Assembly: GCA_029204225.1 (NCBI GenBank)
Contig: CM055100.1
Coordinates: 46,812,016 to 46,876,015, forward strand
Direction of reading: 5' to 3'
DNA: 64,000 nucleotides
From: Diphasiastrum complanatum
Taxonomy: Eukaryota > Streptophyta > Lycopodiopsida > Lycopodiales > Lycopodiaceae
In this document: positions 28,301 to 41,091 of the stretch, piece after piece
How the letters are laid out: every line of letters starts with the position of its first letter
Position numbering within the stretch: the stretch's first letter is position 1
Translations under genes and position numbers: made by a program
The notes under the pieces: model-generated
The model's input: the letters and a program-made list of their open reading frames with translations, nothing else
What the model was told of the DNA's origin: nothing
The model's database searches: none

Positions 28301-29617
28301 TCGTAGTAAGTGTAGACTTTTTGATACTATTGTCACCCCCACTGCCATGTATGCAGCAGAGACATGGTGTACTGGTCTCTCGTCATCACACTGGGCCAGC
28401 ATTTCACGATGATAGCTCGTATGATTCGGGCGAAGCCCTCGGTTTCGCACGAGATCCTTCTTGCAGAGTTTGTCGTTCCACCCATTTAGATAGATGCCGC
28501 TTTACATCTTATCACATATATTCAGAGAGTCCAGGCTCTGCCCGATGCAGATATGAGATATCCACAGATAGCACTTGTTTCCTCACACTCACTTCATGAC
28601 CAGGGCTATCGACTGTCGTGGTTCTCCCAGGCATAGCACTTCCTCCTTAAGTCATTTGGTATCCACATCACAGAGCTCCCCTCAGGTACTCATCAGTATA
28701 TCAGGCGTGTCTTTTATCGGGCATACCTCGATCATACTTGGAGGCGACAACGTGGGGTTAAACCCGACTATTACTGGACTCACTTTATTGAGCTTGACAT
28801 AGCAGGGTTCCCAGTTTTGCCACACTATTTGGATTCAGGGTTATCACACTGCTTCAGGGTTTTCATTCATTGGGCCAACTTCACGTATCATCACATCAGT
28901 TGGCTATTGAGACTAGGAGATTCCAGGGTATCCCGAGAGCGGAGCGGATTTGTCAGTTATGCTCCTTGGATGAGGTGGAGTCAGAGGAGCACTTTATCTT
29001 TAGGTGCCCAGTATATTACGAGATCAGAGGGAGATACCACTGTTTGTTCTGTGACACACCCGTCACCCTATGATCCCTCCTAGCCTATGAGGACTCCAGA
29101 TGCGCCGCACTCATGATATGGGAGATGTTTATACTACGACAGGGGTTGTGTCAGACAGCCCAGCAGAGTCATGTTTCTCAGCCTCAAATCACTTCTTTCT
29201 TCTCCAGGAGGAGAGGACAAGACCTAGTATTTGATGATGATGATGATGGTGATGATGACTTACTTGCCCATAGAGATCGGAGACAGTGCCCCACACATAC
29301 CCATGTTGAAGCACGAGCTACTCGACTTACCACGAGGAGACCTCCTCTTCTCCTCCATGCGGCCCATATTACATCCTTTTACAACATCAGCAGGACAGGA
29401 TTGGATGATAGTGTCATACCCCACTCATGACTTTTAGCAGTATACATGCTCCCACATGTTTCATATATCATCACATCTATTTCAGTTCATAGCTTTAGAT
29501 TTGTTATTTTTGTTACCGTTTTGGAGACGTTTCATACACTCCCATTGTTACCACATACTTGACATTTACATTTACTAGTCTTATATGCCTTTTGGCATGG
29601 AAAAGACATTAATAAAG

Positions 29618-29691
<74 letters not shown>

Positions 29692-30089
29692 CGCTCGCTC
29701 TCTCTCCCTCCGTTCCCTGCTCCCTGCTCGCTCCTCCTCGCTCCTCTGGCTCCCTCCGTTCCCTGCTCCCTGCTCGCTCCTCCTCGCTCTCTCTCTGGCT
29801 CGCGCCTCTGCTCGCTTCTCCTCTCGCTCCTCCCCTCGCTCCTTTGGCTCCCTCCGTCCCCTACTCCCTGCTCGCTCCTCCTCGCTCTCTCTCTGGCTTG
29901 CGCCTCTGCTCGCTCTCTCTCGCTCTCTCCCTCCGCTCCTCCCCTCGCCCCTCTCTCTCCCTCCGTCCCCTGCTCCCTGCTCGCTCCTCGCTCCTCTGGC
30001 TCCGTCCGTCCCCTGCTCCTCTCTCTCTGCTCGCTCATGCCCTCGCTCTCTCCCTCGCTCCTGCCCTGCTCTCTCTGTCCCTCTCTCCT

Positions 30090-30132
<43 letters not shown>

Positions 30133-33100
30133 CTCTCTTGCTCCTGGCCTGCATTTCTTTTTTTGGTTTATTTTTCAGTTAACCGGAAAATTCTGTAATT
30201 CTGCATGACTTTTCCTTGCAAAATTAGCTTCCTAACGATCTACTGTATGCTTCGATTCAGCATGTTTGTGCGCACATATGATTTTTTGATACATTTTAAG
30301 CCTATAATAAGTAAAGTGATTTAATTATTCACCCAGTCGGTGAATTCGACAATGCCACAAGATGTAGAGGAAAAACTGAAATACTTGAGAATGAGACATC
30401 CGGTTGGCAAACCGTAAAGTGCAATGAACTTCTTGAAAAACAAAGTATGTAAAGATCCAAAACCGTAATCTTTTAGAACAAAAAACAGAATATTCAGATT
30501 TGACCAAGGTTTGACTCTTCAAAACCTTAACTTTTAAAAGGTCAAAAATGGATCTTAAGAACCAAGGAACGAGAGGAAAGAAATTGTATGAATATCAATG
30601 GCCGTCGATAGCTCAAGGAGATCTCCAACTAAGATCTCAAAAATAGTACAACTCCCCTACAAGAAGCCCAAGACCCAAATGATCAAAACTAGCAAATGAC
30701 TAGCCCTAGTGGCTATTTATAGAAAAAAATTAGGACAAAAAATAGAAAACCATGTAAAATAGTATTTCTAGGCCCGTCACGTATTATATAAAGTCCGTGT
30801 CCACTAATATTCTCAAAAGTAGAGAATTATGAAATATAATGTGTGTCCATAACAATAGTAAACCCCAATCATGGTGCTGTAATATGCTGGAGACACTTCT
30901 ATGGAAGTGGAGAATCTGTAATCCTTCACAACTCCTGAATAGAATCTTTGCAACTGAAATGGAGTCTTTTTTGGTTGACCAAACTTTGACTTTTGATTTC
31001 TTAAGATATATAGCTCCAACAAACAAATGGTAAGGTGGTATGAAATTGTGTGACAACAAGGGATATGAAGATCCATGCATCACTCGAAAGGAATCGTTTT
31101 GGCCAAAGCATAATATTTTTGAAGCAAACTAAGCTTGACTTTGCAATGTCTTGATATTGACAGTGCAGTTTGAAGAGTAATAAATAACCTTCTATGCAGT
31201 TGTCTTTAAGTATGGGATTCTAAGGTGCACTGTCAATCTGAAGATGCAAAATACAACATGAAAAATTCTCAAGCTTGACTTTGTGAGGAATTCACTTCTA
31301 GCATGTCAAAATTGATAGGGAATGGCAATATTAGAGAGCAAATAGATTCACTCAAATGTTGAACACAAAAGCGCTTTATGTAAAATGTAAAAGTACTCCC
31401 TACAACCAAAATTTTGGCTTTCAAACACAAATCCGATTGTGATATCTCCTCGTCCTCCCATTTTCTCCTTCTTTACTTCATATATGGTCTCATGAGATAT
31501 CGATGATTTAGAGCTCTCGATTCATGCTGCTAATATACTTTCGCCCATTTTGGCCTCACTCAATCATGCCATCACTTTTGGTTTTCCTAGGTCATGCTGT
31601 ACCAACATCATATACCCCATTCACAAGAGTGATGATCCCTTGAAGCTTGATACTTCCGGACCATTATGATTGGGCATATTGTGGCTAAGCTTTTATGGCA
31701 CTAGTTAGTGATTAGCAGTGAGGCAGATACATGAGGATTACATGCTTTCGGTCGGGCCAGTTTCAGGACACAACATTCCACTACTGATCATGTGTTCACA
31801 CTTTGAGCTATCATTGAGGAGGCCCGACTCAGACATGAGAGAGTTTACTGCTGTTTTGTTGATTTCCGAAAGCTTTTGACTCCTGCGACACGCTCCTCCA
31901 GAGACCGAGGGATCTTGACTTTTCTGTGATGCAACCGGCAACCCATATTATCATACTATATGTTTTGTAGTAGAACATGTTGGAGCTCCTTTCTAAGATA
32001 ATTTCGCAGGAAAATCTTTGCAGTACTGAGATGTGACAAGGAGGCAAGCTTTTAAAGACGTGTGTTGCCATGTGCATTTGCTGGTGGTAGGCAACTAACT
32101 AGCATTTGTAGTGAAGACTGATATAGTTGGATGGAAGCTTGGGTAAAAGTATGTTAGTTACAAGATGTGGACTTAAATGTACATCAAGTACCAAGCTTTT
32201 CTTCGGATGTCACTTCGATCCAGTCATGTATGTAAATTGTTGCCAACTAGAAGGGATATAGAATCAAAAAGTTTAGATTGAAGGGCATGAAATGATTCAA
32301 CTAGTATATAGTCTTTCATGAATTTTGTATTAATGGAAGTGGGTTATGCTAATTCAGAAGTTGCTTGATACTTTTAATGGCTGAAACAATTCTGAAAATT
32401 TGTTATTCTCTAAGCGTATTCGTGTGTTGGTTTTGTATCACAGTATTTCACTATTTTATATCGCCTTTGCTTCTTGCTCATGGGTTCGTGCCGACTTTGC
32501 TATCGAATCTTCTATTTATGGTGGCGCTTTCCTATTACCATTACCTCAACTTTCTTGGTTATGATGGTAGGTGCATCTTCCTTTAAGAGCAGCTGTTTGT
32601 TGCTCTTTGTGACACATATAAGACTTAAAGTATGATTCTTTAGTGCATGTAAGAACATACAATGCTCTGATGTTTTTGAAACTTATATTCATATTTTTGA
32701 TGCATTGCAGTTCTTCCATTTTTGGACAAGACAACATTCTTTCTATATCCTATGGTGGTCATTCTTATCCTGTTTCCTTTTGGTAAGTCTAATATGCAAT
32801 ATCAAAGCTTCTTAGTTGTTCTTGATATTGCCATATATATTCTCAATCAGCCAATTTTTCCACTACTTTTCTTGGTTTAAGTTATATGAACTATTGATGC
32901 TAGTTATAATTGAACCAATAACATATTTCTTACTAAAGTTTGAATACGTACGTTTTGTATTGTTTTTAAAACCATGGGCAAAGATGTCAACAGGCTCCTC
33001 TTTTTATCAAATTTTCTGGGCTTTGTTCGCTGTTAGGATTGATGGGACATACCACATTGGGCAAGAAATAGCATGCATGGATTATCAGGGTCGAACTCCT

Positions 33101-36100
33101 TACAAAATTGATATCCAATGTTTATTACAAGTACTTCCAAATTTGGATACTATAACACAGTTAAAATTGATGGAAGACATTTGCTATGATCTGTGTAACT
33201 CATATGCGTGAATAAGTTATCCATTAGGTGTTGATGCAATTTCAGAAAGAAATGTGGTCAGTGGCCTTTGATGCAAAACAGAGTTTGGCATGAAAGAAGT
33301 AGTATATTACAGCACCTATTGGTCATCTGAGTAACTCATATGCGTGAATAAGTTATCCATTAGGTGTTGATGCAATTTCAGAAAGAAATGTGGTCAGTGG
33401 CCTTTGATGCAAAACAGAGTTTGGCATGAAAGAAGTAGTATATTACAGCACATATTGGTCATCTCGGTTCACCTCCATAGCTTCATACAGCTCTAAAATC
33501 TTGTTCAGACTATCTAGTTGACTATCTATTTCTACTCAAGGAAAGTGTGGTTCTATAAAAATTTATTTCAAGTGACTCTTTGTATATATACAAATTTGTT
33601 GCGACCATGCTTTCTTTCATCAGAACAGGCCCTCCATCTAGGAATGCAACCTGCTTTAATGTATGATTTGAAGAATGCCACTTCTAGGATGTGCTCCATT
33701 AATGCAATTTTTCTATTATTTGAACTCTTAAGTTTGAGGTAATGGCACTCATCCAGGCATTGAGGGCAAAGAAAGCTAGAGACAACATGAATTGAATGAC
33801 AAACTTTTTCAAGAGGTGGCAAAGTTTTTGCATTTTTTAAAAGCAATTGGCATATATTCGTCACAATCTAGATCATAGAAACATGTTTCATGCAAAGTAA
33901 GAAGTTAAAGGTTTCGAGCAACTAGTGGGAAAAAAGAATTTCCATGGAAAATAACCCTCTGTAAGCACAAGAACTAATGCATGAAATACCTCAAATTTTT
34001 TTCCATGAACTAGTCAACAAGTATGAAGATTGAGTGCTCCAATTTGTTGTTTGCTAGGATGCCAACATTTCCCTAATGACCTAGAAGTTAATGCCACTTT
34101 ATTTATGACTTTTCTTTGGGTTGGCCTACTCAAGTCTAGCATATTGTATGAGGCGGCATCTCCTAGAGGGAAAGGGAGAGGGAGGGGGAGAAGAAGCGGA
34201 AGAAGAATGAGAAGAAGAAGAAGAAGAAGAAGAAGAAGAAGACGACGACAGAGAAGAGGAGGAAGAAAAGTAGAAGAAGCTTTCTTAATGTTTTTGAATG
34301 CCAAAAGGCTTACAAGACAAAGTAATAGATCTCAAGTGTGTAGTGCAAATAGGGAGCATATGAATGTCTCCAAGGAACAAAATTAGAAATACATAAAGTC
34401 TAATGCTAATATGGAAAAATAACAAAAGAGAGAAAGAAAGAAAGAAAGGAAGAAAGCTGTATTTAAGTATTATTATGCAAAAAGGCAAATAAGACCAGGT
34501 AAATACAAATTGCAAAAGGCAAAGGCAAAGGCAAGTGGAAAGGGAAGCCTTTTTTCAACACTTCCAAAGGTGTCAAAAATCTAAGGAAGCTCAAGATCAA
34601 GGCTCCAAGAAGAAGGGTAAGTGCCACTATTGCAAGAAGTTTGGGCATCACATCAAAGAATGTAGGAAGAGGCTTGCAAAGGAAAAAGAGAAAGGTAACG
34701 ATACAAGTACCACAATCATTACTTTGGAACAACAATTTGGAAGGGAGGATAATCTTTTCAATAATTATTATGCTTTTGTCACTAATAATCTCATCTCTCC
34801 TAAAGACGAGATTTCTACCACTTGTTTCAGCAGAAAACAGCTCATCTTCAGCTTTACAAGTTGCGGTTTTTTCATCTATTGATTGGGTGATTGATATCGG
34901 TGCCACACGCCATATGACTTATCACAAAGAAGTCTTCACAAAGCTTGTAAAAGTGCATGATGGAAGCAAAGTTCAAGGTGTTGATAACACCTCTTATCCT
35001 GTCAAAGGTATTGGAGTGATCCCCATTATCTTACCCAATGGTGAAGAGAAGTACATTCGTAATGTACTTTATGTTCCAAAAATAAAAAAGAATCTCATTT
35101 CGGTGTCTACAATTATGAACCAAGGATTGGGTGTGGAATTCAAAGAAGACAAATGTCTTATCAAAGACCCAAAGAGATCTCAAATGATCATTGCTTCGGG
35201 AACATTACGTGGTGGATTGTTCCTTATGGATACGTATGAGCGAACAACTTCATCATCTTTTTGTCTTGTTGCATCAAGTTCACATTCTTTGGAGTTGGCT
35301 GAATTATGGCATGCTAGGTTTGGACATCTCAACTTTGCTAGCTTGAAGATGTTGAAGAGATTCAATATGGTTGAAGACATTCTTAATATTGAGCATCCCG
35401 AAGGACATGTATGCGAAGGCTGCATACTTGGAAAATTCAAAGGCAAGCTTTTCCAATTGATGGAACTATAAGAGTTGATGGCAAATTTGATCTGGTTCAT
35501 AGTGATGTATGTGGTCCAATGAGGACCGAATCCATTGGAAGGTGTAAGTACTTTGTTGCTTCTATTGATGACTTTTCAAGATTTACATGGATTTATCCTA
35601 TGAAGGCAAAATCTGAAGTTTTTCAACGTTTAAGGATTTTCTAGCAATGATAGAAAACCAGTTTGGGCACTCTTTGAAGATCTTACATACCGACCGAGGG
35701 GGAATATATAAAGAATACGTTCGGTACTTATCTTCAAAGCAAAGGTATCCATCATGAAATGACAACTCCTTACACACCTCAACAAAATGGTATTGCCGAA
35801 AGAAAGAATCGCACTATCATTGAGATGGCTCGATGCATGCTCAAGGCAAAGGGCCTACCTCACAAGTTTTGGGCTGCAGCGGTTATAACGGCGGCCTACA
35901 TTAGTAATCGGTGTCCTACTAAAGCCTTGAAGGTATTAACTCCTTATGAAGTTTGGTATGGTAAGAAGCCTCCTGTTTCTCACTTACGCATCTTTGGTTG
36001 CACGACTTATGCTTTCATCAAATGACAACTCCTTACACACCTCAACAAAATGGTGTTGCTGAAAGAAAGAATCGCACTATCATGGAGATGGCTTGATGCA

Positions 36101-39100
36101 TGCTTAAGGCAAAGGGCCTACCTCACAAGTTTTGGGTTGAAGCGGTTATAACGGCAGCTTACATTAGTAATCGGTGTCCTACTAAAGCCTTGAAGGTATT
36201 AACTCCTTATGAAGTTTGGTATGGTAAGAAGCCTACTGTTTCTCACTTACGCATCTTTGGTTGCATGATGCATATCCTGAAATATGTCCAGATTTGGTTT
36301 TGCCATCTAATCATGAAGATAAGGGATTGCCATCAACTTCTAGTGGACAGCCCACTACTACTTCAATTTTGCAGCCCATAGTTCATCAAGAAGAACCTAT
36401 TTATGGTGAAGAGCACCCTGTTGAAGACATTGGACAGCAAGGTCCAAGTTCGGAACACTTTGGACAACAAAGGAACCTATTTATGGTGAAGAGCACCCTG
36501 TTGAAGACATTGGACAACACGGTCCAAGTTCGGAACACTTTGGACAACAAAGTGTTGACAAAGGTAAGGCTGTTGGACAGCCCAAACCAGTCCCTAAATG
36601 GTTGTTGCAGACTTTGCAGGACAACAAAGTGGATCATTTCTATGAAGGGAAGACTCGTGCCTCTACTGAATCAGTAGAATTTGCTGATTTTTTTGATTTT
36701 GCTCTTATTTCTATTGAGGATGGTGCAGTAGAACCTGTTTTTTATGAGCAGGCCAAAGGAGTAAAATGTTGGGAGGATGCAATGCAAGAGGAGTATAACT
36801 CACTCATGAAGAACCACACTTGGGTTCTTGTTGATCTTCCACATGGGGCTAGAATCTTCATCTCTTCATGCGAAACCTTTTAAATTTGATGTTTTAGCAA
36901 AGGCTGAAAAGTTTGAGCACTCTTTGGAACCGTTTTGTACTAACCGAGGAGGGAGTCAACATGTGTCAATTAGTACTTTTGTTCAAAATGTTAAGAGCGA
37001 GCATTTGTTTGGAGAGAATTTTTCATTACTTGAAGAATCTTCTATGTCTTCCCATGCCTCTTCGAGGGACAACTTGGATGACGCCATCGTTGATGCATCT
37101 CTTGATAGCGTGCCAAATTTTTATGATGAAGGCGTTGGACAGCAGGTTCAGTCATCTTCTTTTGGTCATTTACAGCCCATTTTACATCATGCGTAGTCCA
37201 TTATGCTTTGGGAACAACCTGCGGAAGATTATGGACAACATGGTCCATGTTGGGAACACTTTGGACAGCAAAGTGTTGAACAACCCATAACAGTTCCTTG
37301 TCGGCTATTGGAGACTTTGCAGGACAACAAAGAAATGTCTTACTATGAAGGGAAGGCACATGCCTCTTTAAAATTAGTACCTCTTGCTGATTTTTTTGGT
37401 TCTACACTTACTCTTCATCATGATGTTGGTACATTGCCTATTCTATGTGAGCAAGTCATTTATGGTAAGGTTCGGGAGGATGTGATGCCAAAAGAGTTTG
37501 GTACTCTTTTTTATTGTCCTTATGTTAAGAAGTATTTTTGAATGATGTGGGAGCCTGTGATGGATTACAAGTCCATGTTTCGACTTATTGCCGAGTTTAT
37601 GTTGGTTCCCTACTTCAGATGGAGCATGCAAATCCTCACCCTTCGACTTGATGCTTCATTATTACGCATTCTTTTCCTTTTATATGTCGGACATGATTGG
37701 GGATGAGATTTCGACTACTTCGGTGCGAAGTTTATTTGGCGACGTGAAGTTCGGACAGCAAGTTGCATTTTTCTCTTTCGAGAAGTTACTTCATGTTATG
37801 CTATGCATTTCCATTTAAGGAGGGTGTTGGAATGTAAATGGAATCGCTTACATTACCATAGGTTACTTTGACCCAAAAGGTCGAGAGTTGTGTAACCATG
37901 GTCATTTATTATATTAGGCCTACTAAACATAGAGTTAGCTAAGTTAGTATGAAATTAACTTGGTAGGGACTCATGGGTCCACTAGGCCTAATTGTGACAA
38001 TAAGTACCCCAACTTGACATATTGGAGGTACCTTATTCTTTCTATGTAACTTATAGAAAGTTGGATAGTCAATAGTCAAGTAGTTGGATAGCCAATAGTC
38101 ATGAAGTTAGATAGTCATCTTGGACTATATGTATGTGTGCATCCCATTTGTATGAGACCCTTTGTAAGCAATACTGACTATTCTCCTTGGCTGTCCACGA
38201 GTTTCTACAAGAGGGTTTCTAGCCATCTCTCTCTTTCTTTTGAGAACGCTTTGTGCGATTGAATAGTTAAGATCCAGGATCCTTAGGCTTCTATTTTCTA
38301 CATCATTAATGTCACAATCAAAGAATCGTTTAGAATCAAAGAACCATTTTTTTTTTTTTGGTCCAATTTCAAATCGAACCTGACCTATTCTTTGACTAAT
38401 CGCGGTTTGTTTCCCAATGGACCGGGGTTTGTGGAAACACCAGACTCCATGCATGGGTAGCTAATCCATGTAAGCTGGCCAAAACAAGCCCAGACACGCT
38501 AGATAGGTGTAATGACTAAGACAAACCGCCACCCCCATGCTCGTGCCTAAGTTGGTCCACTCCAACGTTTAGCCAACTAACCCTAGTCATCGTTCATTGG
38601 CGTGTTGGGGTGACCTTGTCAGTTGCACGTCGGATCTACTGGCCTCGTCGCTCGATTGGTGGCTTGCGTGTCCTGGTTGGGCTGCCTACAAGGCCACCTA
38701 CAATGACACATCCAGTGACCTATAATATCGTCGGGTCCCTACACTAGGGTGGGAGTCACGCCCACTACTAGGGCCACTTGGCACCTACTGACCTATCGTT
38801 GGTTGTGGCTTGTCGCTGGCGGTTACTATACCCACTTTGTTTGGTCCTTCTGGGGTACGTTAGGGCCATGATTGGGGCCTAACATTCTCACCCCTTTTAG
38901 GAAAGTCATCGTTCCTCAATGAAAAACTTGGGGTACACTTGACATAGCCTGTAATGACTCCCAAGTAGCTTCAAACAAGGGAAGTCCTTTCCATGCAACT
39001 AGATATTCTTGAAGGACATGATTTTTCAATCGCCTTTCCCTCCTGTCTAGAATACGTTATGATCCGAGGCATCTTTTTTCTCTAGTGAGACCAAGCCTTC

Positions 39101-41059
39101 TACAAGGTTGTCACCTTAATGTGAGCACTTTTCAAGTAGCTTACATGGAAAACTGGATGCACTTCACATCTCTAAGTTAACTCTAACTTATAGGCCACCT
39201 CACCAATTTACTTAATGACTTTCCATAGTTCACAATAGCTTGGATAGTTTCTTACACTTACTTGTGTGCAATACCTTCGAGTTGGAAGGCATTTGCAGAA
39301 TGACTATATCAACTACTTCCAATTTTCTAAAGGAGGTTAGAAACTGACTTGTTCATACAAGCAACTAGGATAAGATTCCTATTGTGGTGAAACAATAGCC
39401 AAACATATGGAAGAGTCCACAAATGATGAGGCGAACTTCAACTATGTCCCATACAATTGTGGTAGGACATGCTTCATTATATACATTTTGCTAGAGACAC
39501 CTATCAGATTTGCTAAAGCAACTGACTATTAATAAGGCTCTTAATCTGGTGTTCATCCTAAATAGTTGTCACCCCAAAATAATGCATATATTCATGCACA
39601 TATACTATTGACTAGAGTCAAACTCTTAACTTAGACTATGAAGTTATGAAGGTTGTTAAAAGGTGTGTTGCCCTAATTTTTTTTTAGCCCGTATAGAAAT
39701 GATATTGCCCTTGTAGAAATCAGATTCATGCTCAAGAGAAAAAGTGATGCAGACGGCCTCACATTGAATGCACAAGCCTAAGGCCGTTACCCTTGATCTT
39801 TCTACCAAAATTTCAAGAAAAAGGAGAAAAGTAAGTGTTTCTTGACACACTCTTTCTAAAACGGGCTATTTTCTCTTTAGAATGGATTTCTCCTGATGCT
39901 TTGATATAAAATGTAAGGAGCTTAGCTCTCCAAGCTCCTCAAGAAACCAACTAGCTTGAAAGAATGAATCTCCTTTCAACCTTAGGCGAACTTTTATGCT
40001 AGTTATCTGCTATCCCTGTCCTAGGGCACGTGGCGTCGGATGCATGGGTAGCTATTTTCATGTTTTCGCGAGCTACTAACAACATTTCTTGCATATCATG
40101 CAGGAAATCAACTCTTGCTTTTTCCACGAAAAGCTGAGCAAGTTCTGAAGCTTTGACAGACTGCTTGGTTGGAATGAATTGTGCCATCTTGGTTAGTCTG
40201 TCAACAATAACCCAAATTAGTCCTTAAAGATAAAAAGACCTCGTGCTTAGGGATTAAGCACATTCCGTACGTACAGAATGATACATTCCATATCTTTTGG
40301 TATGGAATAGTGTTCTATGCTGTAATCAATTCTTTATTCATTAATAAGGCCTTTGGCCTATTTAAACTGTCTGGAGGCCCAAATCAAGGCCAGGTCTGCG
40401 AATTACTGATTAGAGTCCAATGATTACCTGATAATCAATTCTTGTAGCTATTAATTCCTATTGGTGACTAGAAGGCCAAAGGCCAAATCATAATATGAGG
40501 GGCCAAGGCTCAAGGAGCTACCTAATGTATTGTATATGGTCCGCTAAGAAAATTTGACATATTCCGATGGGCATTTGACAGTTTTCATTTTTGAAAAGTG
40601 CATAAAATGAAGTGCGCGACATTCTAAAAGTTTTTATGCACTATTCAAAATTCAAATATCTCATAAAACCAAATTGTAAAGCATATTACAATCCATAAAG
40701 AGACAAAAGGGCTTGTAGCAAATGCTGTCTAGATAATCCCCAAATGTCTAGCTGAGATCCCCAAATATCAATTGTGCTGAAAGAAATGCAAAGGGGTGCT
40801 CAGATTGTAGCTCTTCCTAGATAACACCGTAAGCTGTGTAGGTAATCCCTAAATATCAAATGTGGTCAAAGAAATGTACAATGGTCAGTCCTGATTGTGG
40901 AACTTTTAAGTTGTAGTCTGGTACAAGGTCTGGTATGTCTTCTTGTACTCTGAGATTGAATGCTACATGAGGCACCTCTGACTTGTACGGGGGTTGCACA
41001 TGTGGTTACCACTTGTTCTTTTGGCAGGTTGATTGCAACAGCCTCTGCTCTTGGTGCAT

Positions 41060-41091
<32 letters not shown>

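Larger units (their letters stand above)
34506..37824 (+). pseudogene. Copia element 3: gag end, protease, integrase with duplication, RT start
   Basis: Begins inside Gag with the knuckle [14 protein letters not shown] near 34621-34662. Protease reads [12 protein letters not shown] near 34887-34920, with DIG instead of the catalytic DSG. Pre-integrase [20 protein letters not shown], integrase [14 protein letters not shown] and [20 protein letters not shown] follow. The segment [17 protein letters not shown] to LRIFGC (about 35760-36005) is repeated almost exactly at 36021-36270. After that come two adjacent copies of a linker coding [20 protein letters not shown] (36410-36553) and a third, diverged one at 37200-37275. 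The RT start ([19 protein letters not shown]) is near 36769; catalytic RT is absent. The 5' part is cut at the LINE tail, so the element is defective. Confidence 0.88.

Noticed and set aside
32365-32586. Stand-alone 73-codon membrane protein
   Set aside because: It is UNC50 exon 8 read through its own splice sites; the joined exons give a full UNC-50 protein.
33195-33464. CRISPR-like or satellite array
   Set aside because: Only two adjacent 136-bp copies with no spacers.
34030-34386. Arg-rich 118-codon ORF as a nucleic-acid-binding protein
   Set aside because: The arginine run is the translation of an (AGA)n tract at a LINE 3' end.
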